DNA of 64,000 nt from NCBI RefSeq assembly GCF_050908995.1, contig NW_027484910.1, positions 124,001-188,000 of the forward strand. The letters run 5' to 3'. Below the pieces are notes generated by a model, which was given only the letters and a program-made list of their open reading frames with translations, was not told where the DNA came from and did not search any database. This DNA is from Andrena cerasifolii. Its lineage: Eukaryota; Arthropoda; Insecta; Hymenoptera; Andrenidae. How positions within the stretch are numbered: the first letter of the stretch is position 1; each line of letters begins with the position of its first letter. This document shows, piece after piece, positions 12,051-26,000 of this stretch. The position numbers and the translations under genes were made by a program.

Positions 12051-15000
12051 TTCAATATCGGTTTTTCAATATCGGTTTTTCAATATCAGTTTTTCAATAT
12101 TTGTTCTCCAATATCGGTTTTTGAATATCGGTTCTAATATCGGATTCAGTATCGGTTTTGCAATATCAGTTTTTCGATATAGGTTTTTCAATATCGGTTT
12201 TTCAATATCGGTTTTGCAATATCAGTTTTTCGATATAGGTTTTTCAATATCGGTTTTTCAATATCGGTTCTAATATCGGTTTCAATATCAGTTTTTCAAT
12301 ATCGGTTTTTCAATATTTGTTCTTCAATATCGGTTTTTCAATATCAGTTTTTCGATATCAGTTTTTCAATATCGGTTCTAATATCGGAATCATTATCGGC
12401 TTTTCAATATCGGGTTTTCAATATCGGTTTTTCAATATCAGTTTTTCAATATTTGTTCTCCAATATCGGTTTTTGAATATCGGTTCTAATATCGGATTCA
12501 GTATCGGTTTTGCAATATCAGTTTTTCGATATAGGTTTTTCAATATCGGTTTTTCAATATCGGTTTTGCAATATCAGTTTTTCGATATAGGTTTTTCAAT
12601 ATCGGTTTTTCAATATCGGTTTTTCAATATCGGTTCTAATATCGGTTTCAATATCGGTTTTTCAATATCGGTTTTTCAATATCGGTTTTTCAATATCAGT
12701 TTTTCGATATCAGTTTTTCAATATTTGTTTTTCAATATCGGTTTTTCAATATCGGTTCTAATATCGGAATCATTATCGGCTTTTCAATATCGGTTTTTCA
12801 ATATCAGTTTTTCGATATCAGTTTTTCAATATTTGTTTTTCAATATCGGTTTTTCAATATTTGTTCTCCAATATCGGTTTTTGAATATCGGTTCTAATAT
12901 CGGATTCAGTATCGGTTTTGCAATATCAGTTTTTCGATATAGGTTTTTCAATATCGGTTTTTCAATATCGGTTTTGCAATATCAGTTTTTCGATATAGGT
13001 TTTTCAATATCGGTTTTTCAATATCGGTTTTTCAATATCGGTTCTAATATCGGAATCAATATCGGCTTTTCAATATCGGTTTTTCAATATTAGTTTTTCG
13101 ATATCAGTTTTTCAATATTTGTTTTTCAATATCGGTTTTTCAATATCGGTTCTAATATCGGTTTCAATATCGGTTTTTCAATATCGGTTTTTCAATATCG
13201 GTTTTTCAATATCAGTTTTTCAATATTTGTTCTCCAATATCGGTTTTTCAATATCGGTTCTAATATCGGATTCAGTATCGGTTTTTCAATATCGGTTTTT
13301 CAATATCAGTTTTTCAATATCGGTTTTTGAATATCGGTTCTAATATCGGATTCAATATCGGTTTTTCAATATCGGTTTTGCAATATCAGTTTTTCGATAT
13401 AGGTTTTTCAATATCGGTTTTTCAATATCGGTTTTGCAATATCGGTTTTTGAATATCGGTTCTAATATCGGATTCAATATCGGTTTTTCAATATCGGTTT
13501 TGCAATATCAGTTTTTCGATATAGGTTTTTCAATATCGGTTTTTCAATATCGGTTTTGCAATATCAGTTTTTCGATATAGGTTTTTCAATATCGGTTTTT
13601 CAATATCGGTTTTGCAATATCAGTTTTTTGATATAGGTTTTTCAATATCGGTTTTTCAATATCGGTTTTTCAATATCGGTTCTAATATCGGTTTCAATAT
13701 CAGTTTTTCAATATCGGTTTTTCAATATTTGTTTTCCAATATCGGTTTTTCAATATCGGTTCTAATATCGGATTCAATATCGGCTTTTCAATATCGGTTT
13801 TTCAATATCAGTTTTTCGATATCAGTTTTTCAATATTTGTTTTTCAATATCGGTTTTTCAATATCGGTTCTAATATCGGTTTCAATATCGGTTATTCAAT
13901 ATCAGTTTTTCGATATCAGTTTTTCAAGATTTGTTCTCCAATATCGGTTTTTGAATATCGGTTCTAATATCGGATTCAATATCAGTTTTTCAATATCGGT
14001 TCTAATATCGGATTCAATACCGGTTTTTCAATATCGGTTCTAATATCGGATTCAATACCGGTTTTTCAATATCGGTTTTTCAATATCAGTTTTTCGATAT
14101 CAGTTTTTCAATATTTGTTCTCCAATATCGGTTTTTGAATATCGGTTCTAATATCGGATTCAATATCGGTTTTTCAATATCGTTTTTGCAATATCAGTTT
14201 TTCGATATAGGTTTTTCAATATCGGTTTTTCAATATCGGTTTTTCAATATCAGTTTTTCGATATCAGTTTTTCAATATTTGTTTTTCAATATCGGTTTTT
14301 CAATATCGGTTCTAATATCGGTTTCAATATCGGTTTTTCAATATCGGTTTTTCAATATCGGTTTTTCAATATCAGTTTTTCAATATTTGTTCTCCAATAT
14401 CGGTTTTTGAATATCGGTTCTAATATCGGATTCAGTATCGGTTTTGCAATATCAGTTTTTCGATATAGGTTTTTCAATATCGGTTTTTCAATATCGGTTT
14501 TGCAATATCAGTTTTTCGATATAGGTTTTTCAATATCGGTTTTTCAATATCGGTTTTTCAATATCGGTTCTAATATCGGTTTCAATATCGGTTTTTCAAT
14601 ATCGGTTTTTCAATATCGGTTTTTCAATATCAGTTTTTCGATATCAGTTTTTCAATATTTGTTTTTCAATATCGGTTTTTCAATATCGGTTCTAATATCG
14701 GAATCATTATCGGCTTTTCAATATCGGTTTTTCAATATCAGTTTTTCGATATCAGTTTTTCAATATTTGTTTTTCAATATCGGTTTTTCAATATTTGTTC
14801 TCCAATATCGGTTTTTGAATATCGGTTCTAATATCGGATTCAGTATCGGTTTTGCAATATCAGTTTTTCGATATAGGTTTTTCAATATCGGTTTTTCAAT
14901 ATCGGTTTTGCAATATCAGTTTTTCGATATAGGTTTTTCAATATCGGTTTTTCAATATCGGTTTTTCAATATCGGTTCTAATATCGGAATCAATATCGGC

Positions 15001-16254
15001 TTTTCAATATCGGTTTTTCAATATTAGTTTTTCGATATCAGTTTTTCAATATTTGTTTTTCAATATCGGTTTTTCAATATCGGTTCTAATATCGGTTTCA
15101 ATATCGGTTTTTCAATATCGGTTTTTCAATATCGGTTTTTCAATATCAGTTTTTCAATATTTGTTCTCCAATATCGGTTTTTCAATATCGGTTCTAATAT
15201 CGGATTCAGTATCGGTTTTTCAATATCGGTTTTTCAATATCAGTTTTTCAATATCGGTTTTTGAATATCGGTTCTAATATCGGATTCAATATCGGTTTTT
15301 CAATATCGGTTTTGCAATATCAGTTTTTCGATATAGGTTTTTCAATATCGGTTTTTCAATATCGGTTTTGCAATATCGGTTTTTGAATATCGGTTCTAAT
15401 ATCGGATTCAATATCGGTTTTTCAATATCGGTTTTGCAATATCAGTTTTTCGATATAGGTTTTTCAATATCGGTTTTTCAATATCGGTTTTGCAATATCA
15501 GTTTTTCGATATAGGTTTTTCAATATCGGTTTTTCAATATCGGTTTTGCAATATCAGTTTTTTGATATAGGTTTTTCAATATCGGTTTTTCAATATCGGT
15601 TTTTCAATATCGGTTCTAATATCGGTTTCAATATCAGTTTTTCAATATCGGTTTTTCAATATTTGTTTTCCAATATCGGTTTTTCAATATCGGTTCTAAT
15701 ATCGGATTCAATATCGGCTTTTCAATATCGGTTTTTCAATATCAGTTTTTCGATATCAGTTTTTCAATATTTGTTTTTCAATATCGGTTTTTCAATATCG
15801 GTTCTAATATCGGTTTCAATATCGGTTATTCAATATCAGTTTTTCGATATCAGTTTTTCAAGATTTGTTCTCCAATATCGGTTTTTGAATATCGGTTCTA
15901 ATATCGGATTCAATATCAGTTTTTCAATATCGGTTCTAATATCGGATTCAATACCGGTTTTTCAATATCGGTTCTAATATCGGATTCAATACCGGTTTTT
16001 CAATATCGGTTTTTCAATATCAGTTTTTCGATATCAGTTTTTCAATATTTGTTCTCCAATATCGGTTTTTGAATATCGGTTCTAATATCGGATTCAATAT
16101 CGGTTTTTCAATATCGTTTTTGCAATATCAGTTTTTCGATATAGGTTTTTCAATATCGGTTTTTCAATATCGGTTTTTCAATATCAGTTTTTCGATATCA
16201 GTTTTTCAATATTTGTTTTTCAATATCGGTTTTTCAATATCGGTTCTAATATCG
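12051..16254 (+). repeat. 1934-bp tandem HOR pair with leading partial copy
   Basis: Segment 12473-14320 is repeated at 14407-16254 with a period of 1934 bp. Compared with related pairs at 34.0 and 42.3 kb (period 2328), the first copy lacks 394 bp at about 14321, where an S unit changes directly from the aat to the ttt continuation. A caatattag variant marks both copies (about 13087 and 15021) and supplies an in-frame TAG. The gttctc state here separates this lineage from the ggtctc copies to the left. Confidence 0.87.
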
Positions 16255-19200
16255 GAATCATTATCGGCTTTTCAATATCGGTTTTTCAATATCAGTTTTT
16301 CGATATCAGTTTTTCAATATTTGTTTTTCAATATCGGTTTTTCAATATCGGTTTTTCAATATTTGTTCTCCAATATCGGTTTTTGAATATCGGTTCTAAT
16401 ATCGGATTCAGTATCGGTTTTGCAATATCAGTTTTTCGATATAGGTTTTTCAATACCGGTTTTTCAATATCGGTTTTGCAATATCAGTTTTTCGATATAG
16501 GTTTTTCAATATCGGTTTTTCAATATCGGTTCTAATATCGGAATCAATATCGGCTTTTCAATATCGGTTTTTCAATATCAGTTTTTCGATATCAGTTTTT
16601 CAATATTTGTTTTTCAATATCGGTTTTTCAATATCGGTTCTAATATCGGTTTCAATATCGGTTTTTCAATATCGGTTTTTCAATATCGGTTTTTCAATAT
16701 CAGTTTTTCAATATTTGTTCTCCAATATCGGTTTTTGAATATCGGTTCTAATATCGGATTCAGTATCGGTTTTGCAATATCAGTTTTTCGATATAGGTTT
16801 TTCAATATCGGTTTTTCAATATCGGTTTTGCAATATCAGTTTTTCGATATAGGTTTTTCAATATCGGTTTTTCAATATCGGTTCTAATATCGGTTTCAAT
16901 ATCAGTTTTTCAATATCAGTTTTTCGATATCAGTTTTTCAATATCGGTTCTAATATCCGAATCATTATCGGCTTTTCAATATCGGGTTTTCAATATCGGT
17001 TTTTCAATATCGGTTTTTCAATATCGGTTTTTCAATATCAGTTTTTCGATATCAGTTTTTCAATATTTGTTTTTCAATATCGGTTTTTCAATATCGGTTC
17101 TAATATCGGTTTCAATATCGGTTTTTCAATATCGGTTTTTCAATATCAGTTTTTCGATATCAGTTTTTCAATATTTGTTTTTCAATATCGGTTTTTCAAT
17201 ATCGGTTTTGCAATATCAGTTTTTCGATATAGGTTTTTCAATATCGGTTTTTCAATATCGGTTTTTCAATATCGGTTCTAATATCGGAATCAATATCGGC
17301 TTTTCAATATCGGTTTTTCAATATCAGTTTTTCGATATCAGTTTTTCAATATTTGTTTTTCAATATCGGTTTTTCAGTATCGGTTCTAATATCGGTTTCA
17401 ATATCGGTTTTTCAATATCGGTTTTTCAATATCGGTTTTTCAATATCAGTTTTTCAATATTTGTTCTCCAATATCGGTTTTTGAATATCGGTTCTAATAT
17501 CGGATTCAGTATCGGTTTTTCAATATCAGTTTTTCAATATTTGTTCTCCAATATCGGTTTTTGAATATCGGTTCTAATATCGGATTCAGTATCGGTTTTG
17601 CAATATCAGTTTTTCGATATAGGTTTTTCAATATCGGTTTTTCAATATCGGTTTTGCAATATCAGTTTTTCGATATAGGTTTTTCAATATCGGTTTTTCA
17701 ATATCGGTTTTTCAATATCGGTTCTAATATCGGTTTCAATATCGGTTTTTCAATATCGGTTTTTCAATATCGGTTTTTCAATATCAGTTTTTCGATATCA
17801 GTTTTTCAATATTTGTTTTTCAATATCGGTTTTTCAATATCGGTTCTAATATCGGAATCATTATCGGCTTTTCAATATCGGTTTTTCAATAACAGTTTTT
17901 CGATATCAGTTTTTCAATATTTGTTTTTCAATATCGGTTTTTCAATATTTGTTCTCCAATATCGGTTTTTGAATATCGGTTCTAATATCGGATTCTGTGT
18001 CGGTTTTGCAATATCAGTTTTTCGATATAGGTTTTTCAATATCGGTTTTTCAATATCGGTTTTGCAATATCAGTTTTTCGATATAGGTTTTTCAATATCG
18101 GTTTTTCAATATCGGTTTTTCAATATCGGTTCTAATATCGGAATCAATATCGGCTTTTCAATATCGGTTTTTCAATATCAGTTTTTCGATATCAGTTTTT
18201 CAATATTTGTTTTTCAATATCGGTTTTTCAATATCGGTTCTAATATCGGTTTCAATATCGGTTTTTCAATATCGGTTTTTCAATATCGGTTTTTCAATAT
18301 CAGTTTTTCAATATTTGTTCTCCAATATCGGTTTTTGAATATCGGTTCTAATATCGGATTCAGTATCGGTTTTGCAATATCAGTTTTTCGATATAGGTTT
18401 TTCAATATCAGTTTTTCAATATTTGTTCTCCAATATCGGTTTTTGAATATCGGTTCTAATATCGGATTCAGTATCGGTTTTGCAATATCAGTTTTTCGAT
18501 ATAGGTTTTTCAATATCGGTTTTTCAATATCGGTTTTTGCAATATCAGTTTTTCGATATAGGTTTTTCAATATCGGTTTTTCAATATCGGTTTTTCAATA
18601 TCGGTTCTAATATCGGTTTCAATATCAGTTTTTCAATATCGGTTTTTCAATATTTGTTCTTCAATATCGGTTTTTCAATATCGGTTTTTCAATATCAGTT
18701 TTTCGATATCAGTTTTTCAATATCGGTTCTAATATCGGAATCATTATCGGCTTCTCAATATCGGTTTTTCAATATCAGTTTTTCGATATCAGTTTTTCAA
18801 TATTTGTTTTTCAATACCGGTTTTTCAATATCAGTTTTTCGATATCAGTTTTTCAATATTTGTTTTTCAATATCGGTTTTTCAATATCGGTTTTGCAATA
18901 TCAGTTTTTCGATATAGGTTTTTCAATATCGGTTTTTCAATATCGGTTTTTCAATATCGGTTTTTCAATATCGGTTTTTCAATATCAGTTTTTCGATATC
19001 AGTTTTTCAATATTTGTTTTTCAATATCGGTTTTTCAATATCGGTTTTGCAATATCAGTTTTTCGATATAGGTTTTTCAATATCGGTTTTTCAATATCGG
19101 TTTTTCAATATCGGTTTTTCAATATCAGTTTTTCAATATTTGTTCTCCAATATCGGTTTTTGAATATCGGTTCTAATATCGGATTCAGTATCGGTTTTTC

Positions 19201-22200
19201 AATATCAGTTTTTCAATATTTGTTCTCCAATATCGGTTTTTGAATATCGGTTCCAATATCGGATTCAATATCGGTTTTTCAATATCGGTTTTTCAATATC
19301 AGTTTTTCGATATCAGTTTTTCAATATTTGTTTTTCAATATCGGTTTTTCAATATCGGTTCTAATATCGGTTTCAATATCGGTTATTCAATATCAGTTTT
19401 TCGATATCAGTTTTTCAAGATTTGTTCTCCAATATCGGTTTTTGAATATCGGTTCTAATATCGGATTCAATATCAGTTTTTCAATATCGGTTCTAATATC
19501 GGATTCAATACCGGTTTTTCAATATCGGTTCTAATATCGGATTCAATACCGGTTTTTCAATATCGGTTTTTCAATATCAGTTTTTCGATATCAGTTTTTC
19601 AATATTTGTTCTCCAATATCGGTTTTTGAATATCGGTTCTAATATCGGATTCAATATCGGTTTTTCAATATCGTTTTTGCAATATCAGTTTTTCGATATA
19701 GGTTTTTCAATATCGGTTTTTCAATATCGGTTTTTCAATATCAGTTTTTCGATATCAGTTTTTCAATATTTGTTTTTCAATATCGGTTTTTCAATATCGG
19801 TTCTAATATCGGAATCATTATCGGCTTTTCAATATCGGTTTTTCAATATCAGTTTTTCGATATCAGTTTTTCAATATTTGTTTTTCAATATCGGTTTTTC
19901 AATATCGGTTTTTCAATATTTGTTCTCCAATATCGGTTTTTGAATATCGGTTCTAATATCGGATTCAGTATCGGTTTTGCAATATCAGTTTTTCGATATA
20001 GGTTTTTCAATACCGGTTTTTCAATATCGGTTTTGCAATATCAGTTTTTCGATATAGGTTTTTCAATATCGGTTTTTCAATATCGGTTCTAATATCGGAA
20101 TCAATATCGGCTTTTCAATATCGGTTTTTCAATATCAGTTTTTCGATATCAGTTTTTCAATATTTGTTTTTCAATATCGGTTTTTCAATATCGGTTCTAA
20201 TATCGGTTTCAATATCGGTTTTTCAATATCGGTTTTTCAATATCGGTTTTTCAATATCAGTTTTTCAATATTTGTTCTCCAATATCGGTTTTTGAATATC
20301 GGTTCTAATATCGGATTCAGTATCGGTTTTGCAATATCAGTTTTCGATATAGGTTTTTCAATATCGGTTTTTCAATATCGGTTTTGCAATATCAGTTTTT
20401 CGATATAGGTTTTTCAATATCGGTTTTTCAATATCGGTTCTAATATCGGTTTCAATATCAGTTTTTCAATATCAGTTTTTCGATATCAGTTTTTCAATAT
20501 CGGTTCTAATATCCGAATCATTATCGGCTTTTCAATATCGGTTTTTCAATATCGGTTTTTCAATATCGGTTTTTCAATATCAGTTTTTCGATATCAGTTT
20601 TTCAATATTTGTTTTTCAATATCGGTTTTTCAATATCGGTTCTAATATCGGTTTCAATATCGGTTTTTCAATATCGGTTTTTCAATATCAGTTTTTCGAT
20701 ATCAGTTTTTCAATATTTGTTTTTCAATATCGGTTTTTCAATATCGGTTTTGCAATATCAGTTTTTCGATATAGGTTTTTCAATATCGGTTTTTCAATAT
20801 CGGTTTTTCAATATCGGTTCTAATATCGGAATCAATATCGGCTTTTCAATATCGGTTTTTCAATATCAGTTTTTCGATATCAGTTTTTCAATATTTGTTT
20901 TTCAATATCGGTTTTTCAGTATCGGTTCTAATATCGGTTTCAATATCGGTTTTTCAATATCGGTTTTTCAATATCGGTTTTTCAATATCAGTTTTTCAAT
21001 ATTTGTTCTCCAATATCGGTTTTTGAATATCGGTTCTAATATCGGATTCAGTATCGGTTTTTCAATATCAGTTTTTCAATATTTGTTCTCCAATATCGGT
21101 TTTTGAATATCGGTTCTAATATCGGATTCAGTATCGGTTTTGCAATATCAGTTTTTCGATATAGGTTTTTCAATATCGGTTTTTCAATATCGGTTTTGCA
21201 ATATCAGTTTTTCGATATAGGTTTTTCAATATCGGTTTTTCAATATCGGTTTTTCAATATCGGTTCTAATATCGGTTTCAATATCGGTTTTTCAATATCG
21301 GTTTTTCAATATCGGTTTTTCAATATCAGTTTTTCGATATCAGTTTTTCAATATTTGTTTTTCAATATCGGTTTTTCAATATCGGTTCTAATATCGGAAT
21401 CATTATCGGCTTTTCAATATCGGTTTTTCAATAACAGTTTTTCGATATCAGTTTTTCAATATTTGTTTTTCAATATCGGTTTTTCAATATTTGTTCTCCA
21501 ATATCGGTTTTTGAATATCGGTTCTAATATCGGATTCTGTGTCGGTTTTGCAATATCAGTTTTTCGATATAGGTTTTTCAATATCGGTTTTTCAATATCG
21601 GTTTTGCAATATCAGTTTTTCGATATAGGTTTTTCAATATCGGTTTTTCAATATCGGTTTTTCAATATCGGTTCTAATATCGGAATCAATATCGGCTTTT
21701 CAATATCGGTTTTTCAATATCAGTTTTTCGATATCAGTTTTTCAATATTTGTTTTTCAATATCGGTTTTTCAATATCGGTTCTAATATCGGATTCAGTAT
21801 CGGTTTTGCAATATCAGTTTTTCGATATAGGTTTTTCAATATCGGTTTTTCAATATCGGTTTTTGCAATATCAGTTTTTCGATATAGGTTTTTCAATATC
21901 GGTTTTTCAATATCGGTTTTTCAATATCGGTTCTAATATCGGTTTCAATATCAGTTTTTCAATATCGGTTTTTCAATATTTGTTCTTCAATATCGGTTTT
22001 TCAATATCGGTTTTTCAATATCAGTTTTTCGATATCAGTTTTTCAATATCGGTTCTAATATCGGAATCATTATCGGCTTTTCAATATCGGTTTTTCAATA
22101 TCAGTTTTTCGATATCAGTTTTTCAATATTTGTTTTTCAATATCGGTTTTTCAATATCAGTTTTTCGATATCAGTTTTTCAATATTTGTTTTTCAATATC

Positions 22201-22610
22201 GGTTTTTCAATATCGGTTTTGCAATATCAGTTTTTCGATATAGGTTTTTCAATATCGGTTTTTCAATATCGGTTTTTCAATATCGGTTTTTCAATATCGG
22301 TTTTTCAATATCAGTTTTTCGATATCAGTTTTTCAATATTTGTTTTTCAATATCGGTTTTTCAATATCGGTTTTGCAATATCAGTTTTTCGATATAGGTT
22401 TTTCAATATCGGTTTTTCAATATCGGTTTTTCAATATCGGTTTTTCAATATCAGTTTTTCAATATTTGTTCTCCAATATCGGTTTTTGAATATCGGTTCT
22501 AATATCGGATTCAGTATCGGTTTTTCAATATCAGTTTTTCAATATTTGTTCTCCAATATCGGTTTTTGAATATCGGTTCCAATATCGGATTCAATATCGG
22601 TTTTTCAATA
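15719..22610 (+). repeat. About 3.5-kb tandem duplication
   Basis: Copy 1 (about 15719-19275) is followed directly by copy 2 (about 19276-22610). Spacing is 3557, then 3542 after a 14-bp and a 1-bp loss in copy 2, then 3326 after loss of 216 bp (two 108-bp modules). Shared rare markers are taatatccgaatc (about 16954 and 20511), caataacag (about 17889 and 21431), gattctgtgtcgg (about 17991 and 21533) and an extra T in cggtttttgc (about 18531 and 21858). Copy 2 has a private 4-T tract at 20341-20344. Confidence 0.9.
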
Positions 22611-25600
22611 TCGGTTCTAATATCGGTTCTAATATCGGATTCAATATCGGTTTTTCAATATCGGTTTTTCAATATCAGTTTTTCGATATCAGTTTTTCAA
22701 TATTTGTTCTCCAATATCGGTTTTTGAATATCGGTTCCAATATCGGATTCAATATCGGTTTTTCAATATCGGTTCTAATATCGGATTCAATATCGGTTTT
22801 TCAATATCGGTTTTTCAATATCGGGTTTTCAATATCAGTTTTTCGATATCAGTTTTTCAATATTTGTTCTCCAATATCGGTTTTTGAATATCGGTTCTAA
22901 TATCGGATTCAATATCGGGTTTTCAATATCGGTTTTTCAATATCAGTTTTTCGATATCAGTTTTTCAATATTTGTTTTTCAATATCGGTTTTTCAATATC
23001 GGTTCTAATATCGGAATCAATATCGGTTTTGCAATATCAGTTTTTCGATATCAGTTTTTCAATATTTGTTTTTCAATATCGGTTTTTCAATATCGTTTCT
23101 AATATCGGTTTCAATATCGGTTTTTCAATATCGGTTTTTCAATATCAGTTTTTCGATATCAGTTTTTCAATATTTGTTCTCCAATATCGGTTTTTGAATA
23201 TCGGTTCTAATATCGGTTCTAATATCGGATTCAATACCGGTTTTTCAATATCGGTTTTTCAATATCAGTTTTTCGATATCAGTTTTTCAATATTTGTTCT
23301 CCAATATCGGTTTTTGAATATCGGTTCTAATATCGGTTTCAATATCGGTTTTTCAATATCGGTTTTTCAATATCAGTTTTTCAATATTTGTTCTTCAATA
23401 TCGGTTTTTCAATATCGGTTTTTCAATATCAGTTTTTCGATATCAGTTTTTCAATATTTGTTTTTCAATATCGGTTTTTCAATATCGGTTCTAATATCGG
23501 AATCATTATCGGCTTTTCAATATCGGTTTTTCAATATCAGTTTTTCGATATCAGTTTTTCAATATTTGTTTTTCAATATCGGTTTTTCAATATCGGTTCT
23601 AATATCGGTTTCAATATCGGTTTTTCAATATCGGTTTTTCAATATCAGTTTTTCGATATCAGTTTTTCAATATTTGTTTTTCAATATCGGTTTTTCAATA
23701 TCGGTTTTGCAATATCAGTTTTTCGATATAGGTTTTTCAATATCGGTATTTCAATATCGGTTCTAATATCGGAATCAATATCGGCTTTTCAATATCGGTT
23801 TTTCAATATCAGTTTTTCGATATCAGTTTTTCAATATTTGTTTTTCAATATCGGTTTTTCAATATTTGTTTTTCAATATCGGTTTTTCAATATCGGTTCT
23901 AATATCGGTTTCAATATCGGTTTTTCAATATCGGTTTTTCAATATCGGTTTTTCAATATCAGTTTTTCAATATTTGTTCTCCAATATCGGTTTTTGAATA
24001 TCGGTTCTAATATCGGATTCAGTATCGGTTTTGCAATATCAGTTTTTCGATATAGGTTTTTCAATATCGGTTTTTCAATATCGGTTTTGCAATATCAGTT
24101 TTTCGATATAGGTTTTTCAATATCAGTTTTTCAATATTTGTTCTCCAATATCGGTTTTTGAATATCGGTTCTAATATCGGATTCAATATCGGTTTTTCAA
24201 TATCGGTTTTGCAATATCAGTTTTTCGATATAGGTTATTCAATATCGGTTTTTCAATATCGGTTTTGCAATATCAGTTTTTCGATATAGGTTTTTCAATA
24301 TCGGTTTTTCAATATCGGTTTTTCAATATCGGTTCTAATATCGGTTTCAATATCAGTTTTTCAATATCGGTTTTTCAATATTTGTTCTTCAATATCGGTT
24401 TTTCAATATCGGTTTTTCAATATCAGTTTTTCGATATCAGTTTTTCAATATTTGTTTTTCAATATCGGTTTTTCAATATCGGTTCTAATATCGGAATCAT
24501 TATCGGCTTTTCAATATCGGTTTTTCAATATCAGTTTTTCGATATCAGTTTTTCAATATTTGTTTTTCAATATCGGTTTTTCAATATCGGTTCTAATATC
24601 GGTTTCAATATCGGTTTTTCAATATCGGTTTTGCAATATCAGTTTTTCGATATAGGTTTTTCAATATCGGTATTTCAATATCGGTTCTAATATCGGAATC
24701 AATATCGGCTTTTCAATATCGGTTTTTCAATATCAGTTTTTCGATATCAGTTTTTCAATATTTGTTTTTCAATATCGGTTTTTCAATATCGGTTCTAATA
24801 TCGGTTTCAATATCGGTTTTTCAATATCGGTTTTTCAATATCGGTTTTTCAATATCAGTTTTTCAATATTTGTTCTCCAATATCGGTTTTTGAATATCGG
24901 TTCTAATATCGGATTCAGTATCGGTTTTGCAATATCAGTTCTTCGATATAGGTTTTTCAATATCGGTTTTGCAATATCCGTTTTTCGATATAGGTTTTTC
25001 AATATCGGTTTTTCAATATCGGTTTTTCAATATCGGTTCTAATATCGGTTTCAATATCAGTTTTTCAATATCGGTTTTTCAATATTTGTTCTTCAATATC
25101 GGTTTTTCAATATCGGTTTTTCAATATCAGTTTTTCGATATCAGTTTTTCAATATTTGTTTTTCAATATCGGTTTTTCAATATCGGTTCTAATATCGGAA
25201 TCATTATCGGCTTTTCAATATCGGTTTTTCAATATCAGTTTTTCGATATCAGTTTTTCAATATTTGTTTTTCAATATCGGTTTTTCAATATCGGTTCTAA
25301 TATCGGTTTCAATATCGGTTTTTCAATATCGGTTTTTCAATATCAGTTTTTCGATATCAGTTTTTCAATATTTGTTTTTCAATATCGGTTTTGCAATATC
25401 AGTTTTTCGATATAGGTTTTTCAATATCGGTTTTTCAATATCGGTTCTAATATCGGAATCAATATCGGCTTTTCAATATCGGTATTTCAATATCAGTTTT
25501 TCGATATCAGTTTTTCAATATTTGTTTTTCAATATCGGTTTTTCAATATCGGTTCTAATATCGGTTTCAATATCGGTTTTTCAATATCGGTTTTTCAATA

Positions 25601-26000
25601 TCATTTTTTCAATATCGGTTTTTGAATATCGGTTCTAATATCGGATTCAATATCGGTTTTTCAATATCGGTTTTGCAATATCAGTTTTTCGATATAGGTT
25701 TTTCAATATCGGTTTTTCAATATCGGTTTTGCAATATCAGTTTTTCGATATAGGTTTTTCAATATCGGTTTTTCAATATCAGTTTTTCGATATCAGTTTT
25801 TCAATATTTGTTCTCCAATATCGGTTTTTGAATATCGGTTCTAATATCGGATTCAATATCGGTTTTTCAATATCGGTTTTGCAATATCAGTTTTTCAATA
25901 TCAGTTTTTCAATATCAGTTTTTCAATATCAGTTTTTCAATATCGGTTTTTGAATATCGGTTCTAATATCGGATTCAATATCGGTTTTTCAATATCGGTT
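22611..26000 (+). repeat. Entry into subfamily II array
   Basis: After 22611 the arrangement changes. Triple compounds of ttctaatatcgg appear (about 22615-22645 and 23205-23230), then blocks alternating Q-R-L or Q-R-K with S units. The subfamily II markers ggtatttcaat (from about 23751) and ccgtttttcg (about 24978) begin here. No gene is present. 22186-24756 matches 48977-51547 at a constant offset of 26,791. Confidence 0.85.
25882..25937 (+). repeat. Run of four identical Q monomers
   Basis: Four consecutive caatatcagttttt units, whereas Q normally occurs singly beside R, I or K. The same run occurs at 52565-52620, 56493-56548 and 58845-58900. A longer run of five is at 63197-63266. This is a local pure-monomer expansion carried along by larger duplications. 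Confidence 0.9.

Noticed and set aside
18280..18570. Reverse-strand reading frame of 96 codons (and the 60-codon one at 48505-48687)
   Set aside because: It exists only because S units and one extra T shift the phase past the TGA that normally occurs every 42 bases. It has a TTG start, and its length follows the 108-bp module count rather than selection.
17561..18610. 349-codon forward reading frame, and the many other forward frames of 60-310 codons, as a repetitive protein gene
   Set aside because: They start at TTG, have no ribosome-binding context or unique sequence, and translate to the same 14-residue cycle in all three frames. They end at variant monomers. HOR periods such as 1934, 2282, 2650 and 3928 are not multiples of three, so frame is not conserved.
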